Source of the DNA: Leptotrichia sp. HSP-342
GTDB lineage: Bacteria; Fusobacteriota; Fusobacteriia; Fusobacteriales; Leptotrichiaceae
Assembly: GCF_041199995.1 (NCBI RefSeq)
Contig: NZ_CP165646.1
Span: 806,001 to 870,000, forward strand
Direction of reading: 5' to 3'
Length of the DNA stretch: 64,000 nucleotides
Under the pieces are notes generated by a model. It was not told the DNA's origin. It was given only the letters and a program-made list of their open reading frames with translations, and made no database searches. The translations under genes and the position numbers were made by a program. This document shows positions 46,465-58,383 of the stretch, one piece after another (within the stretch, counting starts at the first letter, position 1; each line of letters opens with the position of its first letter).

Positions 46465-47052
46465 ATGAATAAAGTAAAAAAAGTAGCACTTTTATTTACA
46501 TTGGTAATGGGAATAAGCGTCTTTTCGTATTCCTATGAGGACTATTATCAAAAAGTTTATACTATAAAAATTTCTAAAGATGATATATTTAGGGTAACGA
46601 ATGCAACAAATAGCCAGCAGAAAAAATTATCAAAAATATTTGATGAATATCAGAAAAAAGCTGAAAGTATAGAAAAAACTCTTGTACAATTTGATGGGAA
46701 AAAGGAAAAGCTTGGTAAAATCGAGCAGGAAAGATATAGAGCTATTGCAAAAGTTCTGACAAATGAACAGTTTGAAGCCTATAATTCTTATATAAATTCG
46801 CAAAAGTCATCATTTATCGAAAAAAATGATAAAGTTAAAAATTTTATTGACAGTATGAATTTATCAAATGAGCAGAAATCACGTATATTGAAATATGAAA
46901 GAGATTTTAAACGTGAAGTTGAAAAATTAAAAGAGCAAAGACTGGCAAAAGATACATTTATTTCAAAATATCGTGAATTAAAACAGGAAAGAAACGAAAA
47001 AATGAGAACAGTCTTGCTGGATGATCAAGTAAAAATGATAGAAAATTTTTAA
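46465..47052 (+). CDS. Secreted Spy/CpxP-like protein, hypothetical
   Basis: It has 195 residues from ATG 46465, chosen because AAAGGA lies at proper distance; a TTG at 46435 and ATG 46459 are in frame. A signal peptide (VALLFTLVMGISVFSYS) is followed by an all-helical, highly charged protein with two LTxEQ-like motifs (LTNEQFEAY, LSNEQKSRI), as in periplasmic Spy/CpxP chaperones. The assignment is by pattern only. Confidence 0.6.
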   Translation: MNKVKKVALLFTLVMGISVFSYSYEDYYQKVYTIKISKDDIFRVTNATNSQQKKLSKIFDEYQKKAESIEKTLVQFDGKKEKLGKIEQERYRAIAKVLTNEQFEAYNSYINSQKSSFIEKNDKVKNFIDSMNLSNEQKSRILKYERDFKREVEKLKEQRLAKDTFISKYRELKQERNEKMRTVLLDDQVKMIENF

Positions 47053-47056
47053 AGTA

Positions 47057-47086
47057 TTGACAAAAGTTATAAAAAAATGTTAAAAT
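47057..47086 (+). promoter_or_regulatory. Promoter of rpsB
   Basis: TTGACA (47057-47062), 18 bases, TAAAAT (47081-47086). The leader is about 170 nt, long enough for autoregulation by S2, though I recognise no specific motif. Confidence 0.7.
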
Positions 47087-47266
47087 ATAACGATTAATCA
47101 CACTTTGTACTGTTTAGAGATAGGGTGTTGCAATTTTATAGTTTATTTTTTAAAAGTTTTTTATTTGCAAAAATTAAGAAATTGATTAAAATAAAAAATA
47201 GAAATTACAATCTGTCTTTTAAAGAAAAGTGGGAGAAAAACCAAAAAAATTAGGAGGAAAAACGTA

Positions 47267-48052
47267 ATGGCAGTAATTACAATGAAACAATTATTAGAAG
47301 TAGGAGCACATTTTGGACATCAGGCAAAAAGATGGAACCCTAAAATGAAACCTTACATTTTTACAGAAAGAAACGGAATCCACATTTTGGATTTACACCA
47401 AACTTTAGGAGCAACTGAAGCAGCTTACGAATTTGTAAGACAAATCTCTGAAGAAGGTGGAAAAGTATTATTCGTAGGAACTAAAAAACAAGCTCAGGAA
47501 GCAGTTAAGGAAGAAGCTGAAAGAGCTGGAGGATTCTATGTAAACCATAGATGGCTAGGTGGACTTTTAACTAACTTGGAAACAATCAAAAAAAGAGTAA
47601 AAAGATTAAAAGAACTTGAAGAAATGGATGCAGACGGAACTTTAGACGAAGCATACACTAAAAAAGAAGCTGGATTACTAAGAAAAGAAATGGCAAAACT
47701 TTCTAAAAATATTGGTGGAATTAAAGATATGAACACTTTACCAGCAGCATTGTTCGTAGTTGATATCAAAAAAGAATTCTTGGCATTAGAAGAAGCTAAA
47801 AAATTAGGAATTCCTGTAATCGCATTAATCGATACAAATGTAGATCCTGATTTAGTAACTTACAAAATCCCAGCAAATGATGATGCTATAAGATCAGTAA
47901 AATTATTTGCACAAGTTATTGCAAATGCTGCAATTGAAGGAAATGGTGGAATTGAAAATGTTGTTGAAGGAGCAGAAGTAGAAGTTCCTACAAATGAGGA
48001 AATTATTGAAGAAGTGGTAGAAGAAGTTACCGAAGAAACTACAGAAGCATAA
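47267..48052 (+). CDS. rpsB: 30S ribosomal protein S2
   Basis: The 261-residue protein begins [20 protein letters not shown] and contains [45 protein letters not shown], all standard for S2. The tail is long and acidic ([17 protein letters not shown]). AGGAGGAAAAACGTA precedes the ATG. The translation-factor order continues with tsf after one inserted gene. Confidence 0.97.
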   Translation: MAVITMKQLLEVGAHFGHQAKRWNPKMKPYIFTERNGIHILDLHQTLGATEAAYEFVRQISEEGGKVLFVGTKKQAQEAVKEEAERAGGFYVNHRWLGGLLTNLETIKKRVKRLKELEEMDADGTLDEAYTKKEAGLLRKEMAKLSKNIGGIKDMNTLPAALFVVDIKKEFLALEEAKKLGIPVIALIDTNVDPDLVTYKIPANDDAIRSVKLFAQVIANAAIEGNGGIENVVEGAEVEVPTNEEIIEEVVEEVTEETTEA

Positions 48053-48088
48053 TTTGAAATACAATCTAAAAAATCGAATAAAAAAATA

Positions 48089-48108
48089 GGGGAATAAAAC
48101 CATTCCCC
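48089..48108 (+). terminator. Hairpin after rpsB
   Basis: GGGGAAT pairs with ATTCCCC, loop AAAACC. The following TGTTCTTGT is only partly T-rich, so partial termination or attenuation before tsf is likely. Confidence 0.5.
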
Positions 48109-48197
48109 TGTTCTTGTAAAATAGCAATTAAAAAAATAAGAAAATAGACTCATACTTCTATTAGCTGAACTAAAATAAAAAGAAATGGTGAGAAATT

Positions 48198-48893
48198 ATG
48201 AAAAAAATTTTAATCGGATTATTTTTGGTAGCAAGTTTAAGCGTTTTGGGTGCAAAGAGCCAGAAAAAAACTGCGAGCACTTCAAATTATAAGACAAATG
48301 TAAATAACCAATATTTTGCAGTAGATGGAAATCTTATGAATATGTATTCAAAAGAAAAAACTGAATTTAAAAATAAATATATTGCTTTGTCTGAAAAGAA
48401 TGATAAGAAAAATCTAATTGCATTACTAAAAGAATATGTTAAAAAATATCCAAATGATGCTTACGCTTATGAGGAAATAGGAACTGATTATGATATATTA
48501 GGTAATCAAAAAGAGGCAGAGAAGTATTATTTAAAGGCAATTGAATTAGGAGATAACGACACAGGCGTGTACTCACTGTTTTTATTATACAGTGACGAAG
48601 ATTCTTTAAAATCATTAAATTTGACCGCTAAAGAGAAAAATGAAAAAAAGAACATAGTAGACAAATATGAAAAGCAACTAACAGATGCTGGTTTTACGCA
48701 CGAGAAACTTAAAGAACTTAGAGAGCACAAACAAATGGCATTAGTTGGTAATGCTTATTCAATATACCGATTAGCAATCCGTTATTATGGTACTAAAAAT
48801 TATAAGATGGCAGAAAAATATGCGAAGGACTTTTTAGAATTTGATAACGAAAATCCAGAAATTTTAAATATGCTAAAAAATGTTTCAAAATAA
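48198..48893 (+). CDS. Secreted TPR/Sel1-type protein, hypothetical
   Basis: The protein (231 residues) has a signal peptide (ILIGLFLVASLSVLGAKS) and helical repeats (NDAYAYEEIGTDYDILGNQK, AEKYYLKAIELGDNDTG, YRLAIRYYGTKNYKMAEKYA). It is placed between rpsB and tsf, where most bacteria have nothing. Ribosome site AATGGTGAG. The function is unknown. Confidence 0.7.
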   Translation: MKKILIGLFLVASLSVLGAKSQKKTASTSNYKTNVNNQYFAVDGNLMNMYSKEKTEFKNKYIALSEKNDKKNLIALLKEYVKKYPNDAYAYEEIGTDYDILGNQKEAEKYYLKAIELGDNDTGVYSLFLLYSDEDSLKSLNLTAKEKNEKKNIVDKYEKQLTDAGFTHEKLKELREHKQMALVGNAYSIYRLAIRYYGTKNYKMAEKYAKDFLEFDNENPEILNMLKNVSK

Positions 48894-48962
48894 TTTTTTG
48901 AATGTTAAATTAATCATTAAGTAAAATAAATAAAAAAATTAAAAATATAGGAGGGAAATAAA

Positions 48963-49847
48963 GTGGCAATTACAACAGCACTTATTAAAGAATTAAGAGA
49001 AAGAACAGGAGCAGGAATGCTTGACTGTAAAAAAGCTTTACAAGAAAATGACGGGGATATTGAAAAAGCAATTGACTGGTTAAGAGAAAAAGGGATTGCT
49101 AAGGCAGCTAAAAAATCTGGAAGAGTTGCAGCAGAAGGATTGGTATTTGCAGCAATTTCTGAAGATAGAAAAAAAGGTGCTATCTTGGAATTCAACTCTG
49201 AAACTGACTTCGTTGCTAAAAATGACGAATTTAAATCTTTTGGAGAAAAATTGGTAGAATTGACTTTAAGCCATGACTTGACAAGCGAAGATGAATTAAA
49301 AGCATTTGAACTTGAAGGAAAAACTATTGAAACTCATTTGACAGAATTAATCGCTAAAATTGGTGAAAATATGAATATTAGAAGATTAAAAGTTGTTTCA
49401 ACTGACGGATTTATCGAAACTTATATTCACTTAGGTGGAAAAATTGGTGTATTATTAAATGTTAATGGAGAAGCTACTTCTGAAAACATTGAAAAAGCAA
49501 AAGGTGTTGCAATGCATATCGCAGCAATGGATCCAAAATATTTGGATAAATCACAAGTTACAGCTGATGATTTGGAAAGAGAGAAAGAAATCGCAAGACA
49601 TCAGTTAGAATCAGAAGGAAAACCAGCTAATATCATTGAAAAAATATTAGATGGAAAAATGAGAAAATTCTATGAAGAAAACTGTTTAGTGCAACAAAAA
49701 TATGTTAGAGATGACAGCGTTACTATCGAACAATTTATTGCCCCAAGTACAATAAATTCATTTGACAGATTTAAAGTTGGAGAAGGAATCGAAAAAGAAG
49801 AAGTAGATTTCGCTGCTGAAGTAGCTGCACAAATTTCTGGAAATTAA
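48963..49847 (+). CDS. tsf: Elongation factor Ts
   Basis: EF-Ts recycles EF-Tu by nucleotide exchange. The GTG start at 48963 lies behind AGGAGGGAAATAAA. The UBA-like N-terminus [20 protein letters not shown] and [12 protein letters not shown] are family markers; the 294-residue length is usual. A terminator follows. Confidence 0.97.
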   Translation: MAITTALIKELRERTGAGMLDCKKALQENDGDIEKAIDWLREKGIAKAAKKSGRVAAEGLVFAAISEDRKKGAILEFNSETDFVAKNDEFKSFGEKLVELTLSHDLTSEDELKAFELEGKTIETHLTELIAKIGENMNIRRLKVVSTDGFIETYIHLGGKIGVLLNVNGEATSENIEKAKGVAMHIAAMDPKYLDKSQVTADDLEREKEIARHQLESEGKPANIIEKILDGKMRKFYEENCLVQQKYVRDDSVTIEQFIAPSTINSFDRFKVGEGIEKEEVDFAAEVAAQISGN

Positions 49848-49850
49848 TTA

Positions 49851-49877
49851 TAAGGGGAATTATCCCCTTATTTTTTC
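49851..49877 (+). terminator. Terminator after tsf
   Basis: TAAGGGGA pairs with TCCCCTTA across ATTA, followed by TTTTTT. Confidence 0.8.
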
Positions 49878-49893
49878 GTAAATTTTTAAACAG

Positions 49894-49908
49894 AGGTTAT
49901 TATAACCT
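49894..49908. promoter_or_regulatory. Palindrome before pyrH
   Basis: AGGTTATTATAACCT is a perfect 15-bp palindrome 26 bases before the pyrH start. It may be a protein site or an mRNA hairpin. Confidence 0.35.
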
Positions 49909-49934
49909 ATATAAAATTCATGGAGGCTCCTATA

Positions 49935-50645
49935 ATGCTTAAATATAAAAGAATATTATTAAAACTAAGTGGAGAAGCACTTGCAGGGAACAAAGAATTT
50001 GGTTTTTCAAATGAAGTGCTTGAAAGTTTTGCAAAACAGATAAAGGATGTGCATGAAAAAGGTGTGCAAATTGCTATCGTTATTGGTGGTGGAAATATTT
50101 TTCGTGGAATAAGCGGAATGGAAAAAGGCTTTGACAGAGTGACTGGAGATACAATGGGAATGCTTGCAACAATCATGAATGGACTTGCACTGCAAAATGC
50201 AATTGAAAGTATAGGAGTACCGACAAGAGTTATGACAGCGCTTCAAATGCCGCAAGTAGCCGAGCTTTATATCAGACGTAAAGCAATAAGACATCTGGAA
50301 AAAGGAAGAGTCGTTATTTTTGCAGGTGGAACAAGCAATCCTTATTTTACTACAGATTCTTCGGGAGCATTGAGAGCTGTGGAAATTCAGGCAGATGTAC
50401 TTGCGAAAGGGACAAAAGTTGATGGAATTTATGATAAGGATCCTATGAAGTTTAATGATGCTGTAAGATATGATACAGTAACATTTGACGAGGCTATTTC
50501 AAAAAATTTAGGAGTAATGGATACGGCAGCACTTTCACTATGCAGGGAAAATCAAATGCCAATTGTAGTATTTAACGCCTTAGAAGAGGGGAATATCTTG
50601 AAAATGGCACAAGGCGATAATATAGGAACAACTGTAAAAAAATAA
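49935..50645 (+). CDS. pyrH: UMP kinase
   Basis: UMP kinase makes UDP for pyrimidine nucleotide synthesis. The 236 residues show YKRILLKLSGEALAG, VIGGGNIFRG, DTMGMLATIMNGLALQ, VIFAGGTSNPYFTTDS and AKGTKVDGIYDKDP. ATG 49935 follows TGGAGGCTCC; upstream in-frame residues are not family-like. It is co-directional with frr, 75 bp downstream. Confidence 0.96.
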   Translation: MLKYKRILLKLSGEALAGNKEFGFSNEVLESFAKQIKDVHEKGVQIAIVIGGGNIFRGISGMEKGFDRVTGDTMGMLATIMNGLALQNAIESIGVPTRVMTALQMPQVAELYIRRKAIRHLEKGRVVIFAGGTSNPYFTTDSSGALRAVEIQADVLAKGTKVDGIYDKDPMKFNDAVRYDTVTFDEAISKNLGVMDTAALSLCRENQMPIVVFNALEEGNILKMAQGDNIGTTVKK

Positions 50646-50720
50646 TTGATATAAAACAAAATAAGAAAATAAGAAAATAAAAAACAAAATATTTTAATAA
50701 AAAATAAAAAGGTGGTAAGA

Positions 50721-51278
50721 ATGTTAGATGCAATTTTAAAAGAAGCTGAAGAAAAAATGCAAAAATCTTTAGAAAACACAAAAGATAAATTTTCTCACGT
50801 AAGAGCAGGACGTGCGAGTGTTTCCATGCTTGATGGAGTCACAGTAGAAGCTTATGGTGCTCAAACTCCCCTTAATCAAGTTGGAACAGTTTCAGCTCCA
50901 GAAGCTAGATTATTAGTAATAGATCCTTGGGATAAAACATTAATCCCAGTAATTGAAAAAACTATTTTACAGGCAAATCTAGGATTTAATCCATCAAATG
51001 ATGGTAAAGTTATTAGGCTTGTCGTGCCAGAACTTACAGAAGATCGTAGAAAAGAATATGTAAAAATGGTAAAAAAAGAAGCTGAAGAAGGAAAAGTTGC
51101 AATTAGAAACGTAAGAAAGGATGTAAATAATAAACTTAGAAAACTTGAAAAAGACAGTGAAATTACAGAAGATGAACTAAAATCAAGTGAAGAAAAAGTA
51201 CAAAAATCAACTGATAAATTTATCGCACAAGTTGACGATGCTTTGAGCAAAAAAGAAAAAGAATTGTTAACAGTTTAA
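50721..51278 (+). CDS. frr: Ribosome recycling factor
   Basis: The 185-residue product splits post-termination ribosomes with EF-G. Markers are HVRAGRASVSMLDG, YGAQTPLNQVGTVSAPEAR, IDPWDKTLIPVIEKTI and NDGKVIRLVVPELTEDRRKE. The ATG at 50721 follows AGGTGGTAAG. It ends at a strong terminator, closing the rpsB-tsf-pyrH-frr run. Confidence 0.97.
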   Translation: MLDAILKEAEEKMQKSLENTKDKFSHVRAGRASVSMLDGVTVEAYGAQTPLNQVGTVSAPEARLLVIDPWDKTLIPVIEKTILQANLGFNPSNDGKVIRLVVPELTEDRRKEYVKMVKKEAEEGKVAIRNVRKDVNNKLRKLEKDSEITEDELKSSEEKVQKSTDKFIAQVDDALSKKEKELLTV

Positions 51279-51311
51279 TTTTTTGGATAAAATTTAGGAA
51301 TGAAATAAAAA

Positions 51312-51357
51312 TAGGGAATTATTCTAGTTTTGGTAGAATTAGAATAGTTCCCTTTTT
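51312..51357 (+). terminator. Terminator after frr
   Basis: AGGGAATTATTCTA pairs with TAGAATAGTTCCCT (long stem, one mismatch), followed by five T. Confidence 0.85.
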
Positions 51358-51408
51358 ACATTTTTTATGCTTTAATTAATACTTGAGTTTTATCTTTATT
51401 TAAAAATA

Positions 51409-52071
51409 TTATTTCCAAAATAATTTATCAAATAATGTTTTTCGAGGTGGCATTCCACCAAGTTTAGCTCCATTCTTAATCCAGTATGTTTTTTTGGAAA
51501 TATCATAAAGAGGCTTGTCTGCTAGACTGTCAGAGTAAAATTTTATGATTTCATACTCAAAATTGTTTTGTTTTGCCCATTTGTTCAATTTTTTTACTTT
51601 TTCATTGCCTTTATTATTTTCTCCATCAATTTTGGCAATGAAAGTTTCCTTGTTATCGTTTACAAAATTTGTACCAAAGACTTTGTCATAGCCAAGTGTT
51701 AATAAAAATTTTTCTATTAGGAATAATGGGCTTGCTGAAGACACGATAACCATTTCGCATTCTTTTTTGTTTTTTTCCAGCTCGTCCTTTATCCAAGGAT
51801 AAATTTTATGTTTTTTAGTTTCCCAGAAATCTGCTACTAATTTTTCGATTTCTTCTGTTGAATGACTTTCTAAAAATTCAAAATATCTTTCTTTCAAAGT
51901 AGTTAGATTTATTATTTTTATTAGATAAAAAAGTAAATCCTTTGAATATTTTATCAAAAATAAAATAGATTTTAGTGGATATTTTTTTAAATAAAATGTG
52001 GAAAAATTAACACCAGTTTCTCCATCGTAGATTGTCTTGTCAAAATCATAGACTATAATTTTTTTTTTCAT
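51409..52071 (-). CDS. HAD superfamily phosphatase (subfamily IB, SerB-like)
   Basis: The 220 residues have the HAD nucleophile VYDFDKTIYDGE at the N-terminus, motif II VIVSSASPLF and the late FYSDSLADKPLYD (motif IV acids). The cap is helical (residues 20-100), with hydrophobic parts (KSILFLIKYSKDLLFYLI). The substrate is unknown; related proteins act on phospho-lipids or phosphoserine. It follows the mevalonate genes on the same strand, 75 bp after fni. Confidence 0.85.
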   Translation of the reverse strand: MKKKIIVYDFDKTIYDGETGVNFSTFYLKKYPLKSILFLIKYSKDLLFYLIKIINLTTLKERYFEFLESHSTEEIEKLVADFWETKKHKIYPWIKDELEKNKKECEMVIVSSASPLFLIEKFLLTLGYDKVFGTNFVNDNKETFIAKIDGENNKGNEKVKKLNKWAKQNNFEYEIIKFYSDSLADKPLYDISKKTYWIKNGAKLGGMPPRKTLFDKLFWK

Positions 52072-52146
52072 TAATTAACTCTCTTTCTTTAATTATATTC
52101 ATTTAAAATCAATTTTTGATATACAGTTAAGTTATTAGCTGATTTA

Positions 52147-54215
<2,069 letters not shown>

Positions 54216-54603
54216 TTTTTTCTCTTTCATATTTTTACAGGTTTAAGTAATTGAGTTTATTTTCTAGCTTTTATAAAGAGATTATATCATAAAAAATCAG
54301 TATAGTAAAACCATTTAACACACAGTAAATTTTAAATTATATTTATAAATTTTTCACGGAAGATTTCTTGCTTTTTTTTTCTGATTTTAGTATAATTTTA
54401 AGGAGTTAAATATATGACTTTGAAATTTTGTTAAATGGGAAATCCTAAGAAATAGATTACATTTTGGGAATAAAGTTGGAAGTTAGATTTGAAAGATCAG
54501 AAATATAAAATAATCTAATTTCTAATATACTCTAAAGAAAAATTAAAAAAGTTATGTTATAATAAAAACAAATTATTTCTTGTAGAAGAAAAAGGGAAGA
54601 TGA
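54216..54603. other. Intergenic region between mvaK2 and pheA
   Basis: A divergent 388 bp A+T-rich region. It should contain the promoter of the mevalonate genes and that of pheA; only the latter is clear. No ORF or RNA motif is recognised. Confidence 0.5.
54555..54563 (+). promoter_or_regulatory. Extended -10 promoter of pheA
   Basis: TGTTATAAT matches TG-n-TATAAT; no clear -35. Confidence 0.5.
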
Positions 54604-55779
54604 ATGGATATAAATAAAAATTTGGATTTGGAAGAAATTCGGGAAAAAATTGATAGATTGGATAGCCATCTGGTGAAACTACTGGAAGAAAGGCTACATA
54701 TTGTGCAGGAAGTGGCACAGTTTAAAAAATTAACTGGAAAGAAGATTTTCGATGAAAAACGAGAAAAGGAAGTTATTCAGAAAAACTTAGAAAGAGTTAA
54801 AAATAAGGAACTGAATCACTATATTGAGTTGATTTTAAAGGACATTATGGATTCTAGTAAAGAATATCAGAAGTTTAAAATTGGTATTTCAACTAGATAT
54901 GTGAATGATTTGGAATTGGAAAATAAAAAGCTGGGATATACTGGTGTGCCTGGTTCCTATGCGTATGAAGTGCTAATGAACTTGCTTAAGAATAATAAAA
55001 ATTCAAATATTTATAATATTGAAGAAAATAAAAATATTTTTCATTTTAATTCACATAAAGATTTGGTAGAGGCTGTACATACTAATCAAATCGATATTGC
55101 AATATTGCCGATAGAAAATTCCATCGTTGGAGAAGTGCGGGATAGCATTGACTTGATAAATACAAAAAATATCCACATAATTGGAGAAGTCAGACATAAG
55201 ATTTCACACAACTTGCTTGGTGTAAAAGGAAGTAAAATGGAAGATATAAAAAATATTTATTCTCATGAACAGGCTTTTATGCAATGTTCAGAATTTCTAT
55301 CAAAGCATGAGTGGCATCTTAATCGAATGACAAATACTGCAATTAGCGGAAAATACATCGCATCAAAAGATAAAAAAGAAAATGCCTGTATTGCAAATAT
55401 GAAAACAAAAGAAGTATACAACTTGGAATTGCTGAAGGAAAATATTAATAATGAAGAAGAAAACTATACAAGATTTTTTATCATTTCAAATGAGGATATT
55501 GTAATTGATGGAAGCGATAAAATAAGTATAGTAACGAGTGCAAATAATGAATCAGGAGCATTAATTGGATTATTGCAGATTTTTTATAAATATGGTCTAA
55601 ATATGGTGAATCTGAAGTCACGGCCAAGAGTAAGTAAACCTTGGGAATATTATTTTTACATTGATTTTGAAGGAAATATGTCTAGTGAGAAAGTAAAAAT
55701 GGCACTTGAGGAAATGAGAGAAAAATCTAATTATTTACAAATTCTTGGAAATTATAAGCTGTATAATTTAGAAATATAA
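54604..55779 (+). CDS. pheA: Bifunctional chorismate mutase/prephenate dehydratase
   Basis: At 391 residues, the AroQ-type chorismate mutase (about 7-90: LEEIREKIDRLDSHLVKLLE, RLHIVQEVAQFK) is fused to prephenate dehydratase (GYTGVPGSYAYEVL, AILPIENSIVGEVRDSID, YTRFFII) and a C-terminal ACT domain (GALIGLLQIFYKYGLNMVNL, SRPRVSKPWEYYFYIDFEG). It leads chorismate to phenylpyruvate and should be feedback-controlled by phenylalanine through the ACT site. Confidence 0.94.
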   Translation: MDINKNLDLEEIREKIDRLDSHLVKLLEERLHIVQEVAQFKKLTGKKIFDEKREKEVIQKNLERVKNKELNHYIELILKDIMDSSKEYQKFKIGISTRYVNDLELENKKLGYTGVPGSYAYEVLMNLLKNNKNSNIYNIEENKNIFHFNSHKDLVEAVHTNQIDIAILPIENSIVGEVRDSIDLINTKNIHIIGEVRHKISHNLLGVKGSKMEDIKNIYSHEQAFMQCSEFLSKHEWHLNRMTNTAISGKYIASKDKKENACIANMKTKEVYNLELLKENINNEEENYTRFFIISNEDIVIDGSDKISIVTSANNESGALIGLLQIFYKYGLNMVNLKSRPRVSKPWEYYFYIDFEGNMSSEKVKMALEEMREKSNYLQILGNYKLYNLEI

Positions 55780-55837
55780 AAAATTTTACATTTTAATATT
55801 TTTTATTTTAGCTTAGTTTTAAAGGAGTTCGAGAATA

Positions 55838-56554
55838 ATGAGACTGGATAAATTTTTGGCAAATTCGGGAATTGGAACACGAAAAGAAGTCAAGGATATT
55901 TTAAAAAATAAGAAAATTAGTGTTAATGATATTTTTGTAAAAGATGGAAAAATTCAGATTGATGAAGAAAAAGATATTGTAAAATATGAAGATAAAATTA
56001 TTTATTATAAGCCATTTGTCTATATTATGATGAATAAGCCCGCTGGAGTAATTTCAGCAACGGAAGATAATCATCATAAAACAGTTATTGATTTACTAAA
56101 CAATGAATACAGAACTTATGACATTTTTCCAGTCGGACGGCTGGATATTGATACGGAAGGCTTGCTATTGCTTACAAATGATGGAGTTTTGTCACATAAT
56201 TTACTTTCTCCTAAAAAACATGTAGATAAGAAATATTATGTAAAAATAGCAAATTCTCTTAGCGATGATGATATAAAAATGTTGGAAAATGGAATAAAAT
56301 TGGAAGAAAATTTTGTAACAAAAAAGGCAAAAGTTGAAATAATTTGTAATAATTCTGAAAAAAATGAAAATTTGGCATATATAACAATTTCTGAAGGAAA
56401 GTTTCATCAAGTCAAGAGAATGTTTAAAGCTGTCAATAATGAAGTTCTTTATTTGAAGCGAGTAAAAATGGGAAATCTTTCGCTGGATGAAAAATTGAAG
56501 CTTGGAGAATATCGGGAATTGACAGAGGAAGAATTGAATAATTTGAAAGTTTAA
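55838..56554 (+). CDS. rsuA: 16S rRNA pseudouridine synthase, RsuA family
   Basis: The 238-residue enzyme has an S4 domain (RLDKFLANSGIGTRKEVKDI) and the catalytic FPVGRLDIDTEGLLLLTNDG with the conserved Asp, plus MMNKPAGVISAT and EGKFHQVKRMF. It should modify a uridine in 16S rRNA (516 in E. coli). AAAGGAG precedes the ATG. It sits between pheA and aroE. Confidence 0.9.
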   Translation: MRLDKFLANSGIGTRKEVKDILKNKKISVNDIFVKDGKIQIDEEKDIVKYEDKIIYYKPFVYIMMNKPAGVISATEDNHHKTVIDLLNNEYRTYDIFPVGRLDIDTEGLLLLTNDGVLSHNLLSPKKHVDKKYYVKIANSLSDDDIKMLENGIKLEENFVTKKAKVEIICNNSEKNENLAYITISEGKFHQVKRMFKAVNNEVLYLKRVKMGNLSLDEKLKLGEYRELTEEELNNLKV

Positions 56555-56579
56555 TTTGCAGAAAGAAGGAAACAATAAA

Positions 56580-57395
56580 ATGGAAAAATTTGGATTATTA
56601 GGAGAAAAATTGGGACATAGCTATTCAAAGGAAATTCATGAAATTTTTTTTGAGCTGACTGGGAAAAAAGCAAGCTATAAGATGATTGAAAAGGAGATTG
56701 GTGAAATTTGGGAATTGATGGAAAGCATAAGAAATGGAGAATTTAATGGTATTAATGTTACAATTCCTTACAAGTTGGAAGTTATTAAATATTTGGATGA
56801 AGTATCAGAAACTGCTAAGAAGATTGGGGCAGTGAATACGATAACATGTCGAGATGGCAAACTGATTGGAGACAACTCTGATTATTTTGGATTTTTGAAA
56901 ACTTTGGAGTTAAATGATATTGACGTAAATGGTAAAAAAGTGCTTGTGCTTGGAACTGGAGGAGCTTCAAAGGCTATTTACAATGGGCTGATTGACAGTG
57001 GTGCTGAAAATATTTTTCTTGCTACAATTATTGAAAATGATCCCTTTAATGTGAGAACGCAAGACAGGCTAATTCATTATTCAGCGATTGCAGGGCTTAG
57101 GGATATTGAGCTTATTGTAAACTGTACTCCAGTTGGAATGTATCCTGCGGTTGATAACTGCCCGCTTGAAGAAAAAAACTTGATTAATGCAAACGCAGTA
57201 GTGGATATTGTTTACAACCCGAAAGAAACAGTTCTTATGATAAAATATAAGTTAAAGGGAGTAAAAGTGGCAAATGGACTAGTAATGCTTATTTCACAGG
57301 CAATAAAATCTGAAGAAATTTGGCATAATGAAGAATATAGCAAAGAAATTATAAAAGAGATTCATAAAAGATTAGAAAAAAAATTATACAAATAA
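56580..57395 (+). CDS. aroE: Shikimate dehydrogenase
   Basis: The enzyme reduces 3-dehydroshikimate with NADPH. In 271 residues: GEKLGHSYSKEIHE, NVTIPYK with the catalytic Lys, GAVNTI, DNSDYFGF with the catalytic Asp, VLGTGGASKA and NCTPVGMYP. ATG 56580 follows AGAAGGAAAC; a TTG at 56556 is less likely. It is 25 bp after rsuA. Confidence 0.95.
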   Translation: MEKFGLLGEKLGHSYSKEIHEIFFELTGKKASYKMIEKEIGEIWELMESIRNGEFNGINVTIPYKLEVIKYLDEVSETAKKIGAVNTITCRDGKLIGDNSDYFGFLKTLELNDIDVNGKKVLVLGTGGASKAIYNGLIDSGAENIFLATIIENDPFNVRTQDRLIHYSAIAGLRDIELIVNCTPVGMYPAVDNCPLEEKNLINANAVVDIVYNPKETVLMIKYKLKGVKVANGLVMLISQAIKSEEIWHNEEYSKEIIKEIHKRLEKKLYK

Positions 57396-57424
57396 AAACA
57401 AAGTTGAGAAGAAAGGAAAATTTA

Positions 57425-58243
57425 ATGTTAAAAAAAATAATAATAGGAATACTCATTTTTTCAAGTATTGGTTTTGCACGAACAAATAAGGAGATTATTG
57501 ATGCAGGTAATGAAAAACAGAAAACAATCTTTGACAAACACTTTAATTCATCAGCAGGATCTGGAACTATTGCCAATGCCGCCTATTCAGAAACAATGTC
57601 AAGCTTGTATAGTGAAAATCGTTCATATTTTGATAGGGAATTTGCAAGGCTTTCTGGAAATAGAAAATCTAATTTTAGAACAATGTATGCATATTATAGT
57701 GATTATGTAGTGGAATATCCAAAATTTCTAAAAAATGCATTTGGGAGTTTTCTTGCAGAAGCAGGAGAGTTCCAATCATATTCTTATACTAATACTTACC
57801 TTGTGTTGGAAACATTTAACTTAAATATGAATACTTATCTTGAAGCTGAAAAAGATGCTAAAACTGTAGATGCAAATATTAATGCCATCTATGACTATTT
57901 ATATAGTGTAGGCGATAAAATTTCAAAAGAGGATTACAAGAAAATGTCGTCGGCTCAAATGAAAACGCTTGTAAATGAGGAGTATGACAAGCTGGAAAGA
58001 TTGCTGGACGTAAGAGGGAATGAAGGAAAGGAAAAGAAAAAAGCTGCAGCAGCAGCAAAGTCGAGTTTGAAAAAGCTTAGAAAATCTTATGGAAACTACG
58101 ACAAATGGTTTGATGATTATATAGATACGTCTGCATTATCTTATGAGAATAAAGAAAAATTAAAAAAATTAGCAAAATTTGAAAATATTTCAAATATTAA
58201 ATTTATAATTCAATCGATTAGTAAAAAATCTGAAAATAAATAG
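57425..58243 (+). CDS. Secreted helical protein, hypothetical
   Basis: The protein has 272 residues from ATG 57425 (AGAAAGGAAAA before it). A signal peptide (IIIGILIFSSIGFA) leads to an alpha-helical, Tyr- and Lys-rich body with an Ala/Lys run (EKKKAAAAAKSSLKKLRKS). Nothing is recognised. It directly follows aroE (29 bp). Confidence 0.65.
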   Translation: MLKKIIIGILIFSSIGFARTNKEIIDAGNEKQKTIFDKHFNSSAGSGTIANAAYSETMSSLYSENRSYFDREFARLSGNRKSNFRTMYAYYSDYVVEYPKFLKNAFGSFLAEAGEFQSYSYTNTYLVLETFNLNMNTYLEAEKDAKTVDANINAIYDYLYSVGDKISKEDYKKMSSAQMKTLVNEEYDKLERLLDVRGNEGKEKKKAAAAAKSSLKKLRKSYGNYDKWFDDYIDTSALSYENKEKLKKLAKFENISNIKFIIQSISKKSENK

Positions 58244-58383
58244 TAAAACAGATTTCAAAAAATAACTTAAAAATTACAAATATTTTATTTAAAATCTAAA
58301 TATGTTTAGTTGTATTATATTAATAAGACATTTAAGTTATTATAAAGCTAAAAATTAAAATTTAAAAGATGAGAGGAGTCAAA

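Noticed and set aside
47860..48153. Minus-strand open frames over the rpsB end
   Set aside because: Ser/Phe-rich shadows of the acidic S2 tail and the hairpin behind it; no start signals.
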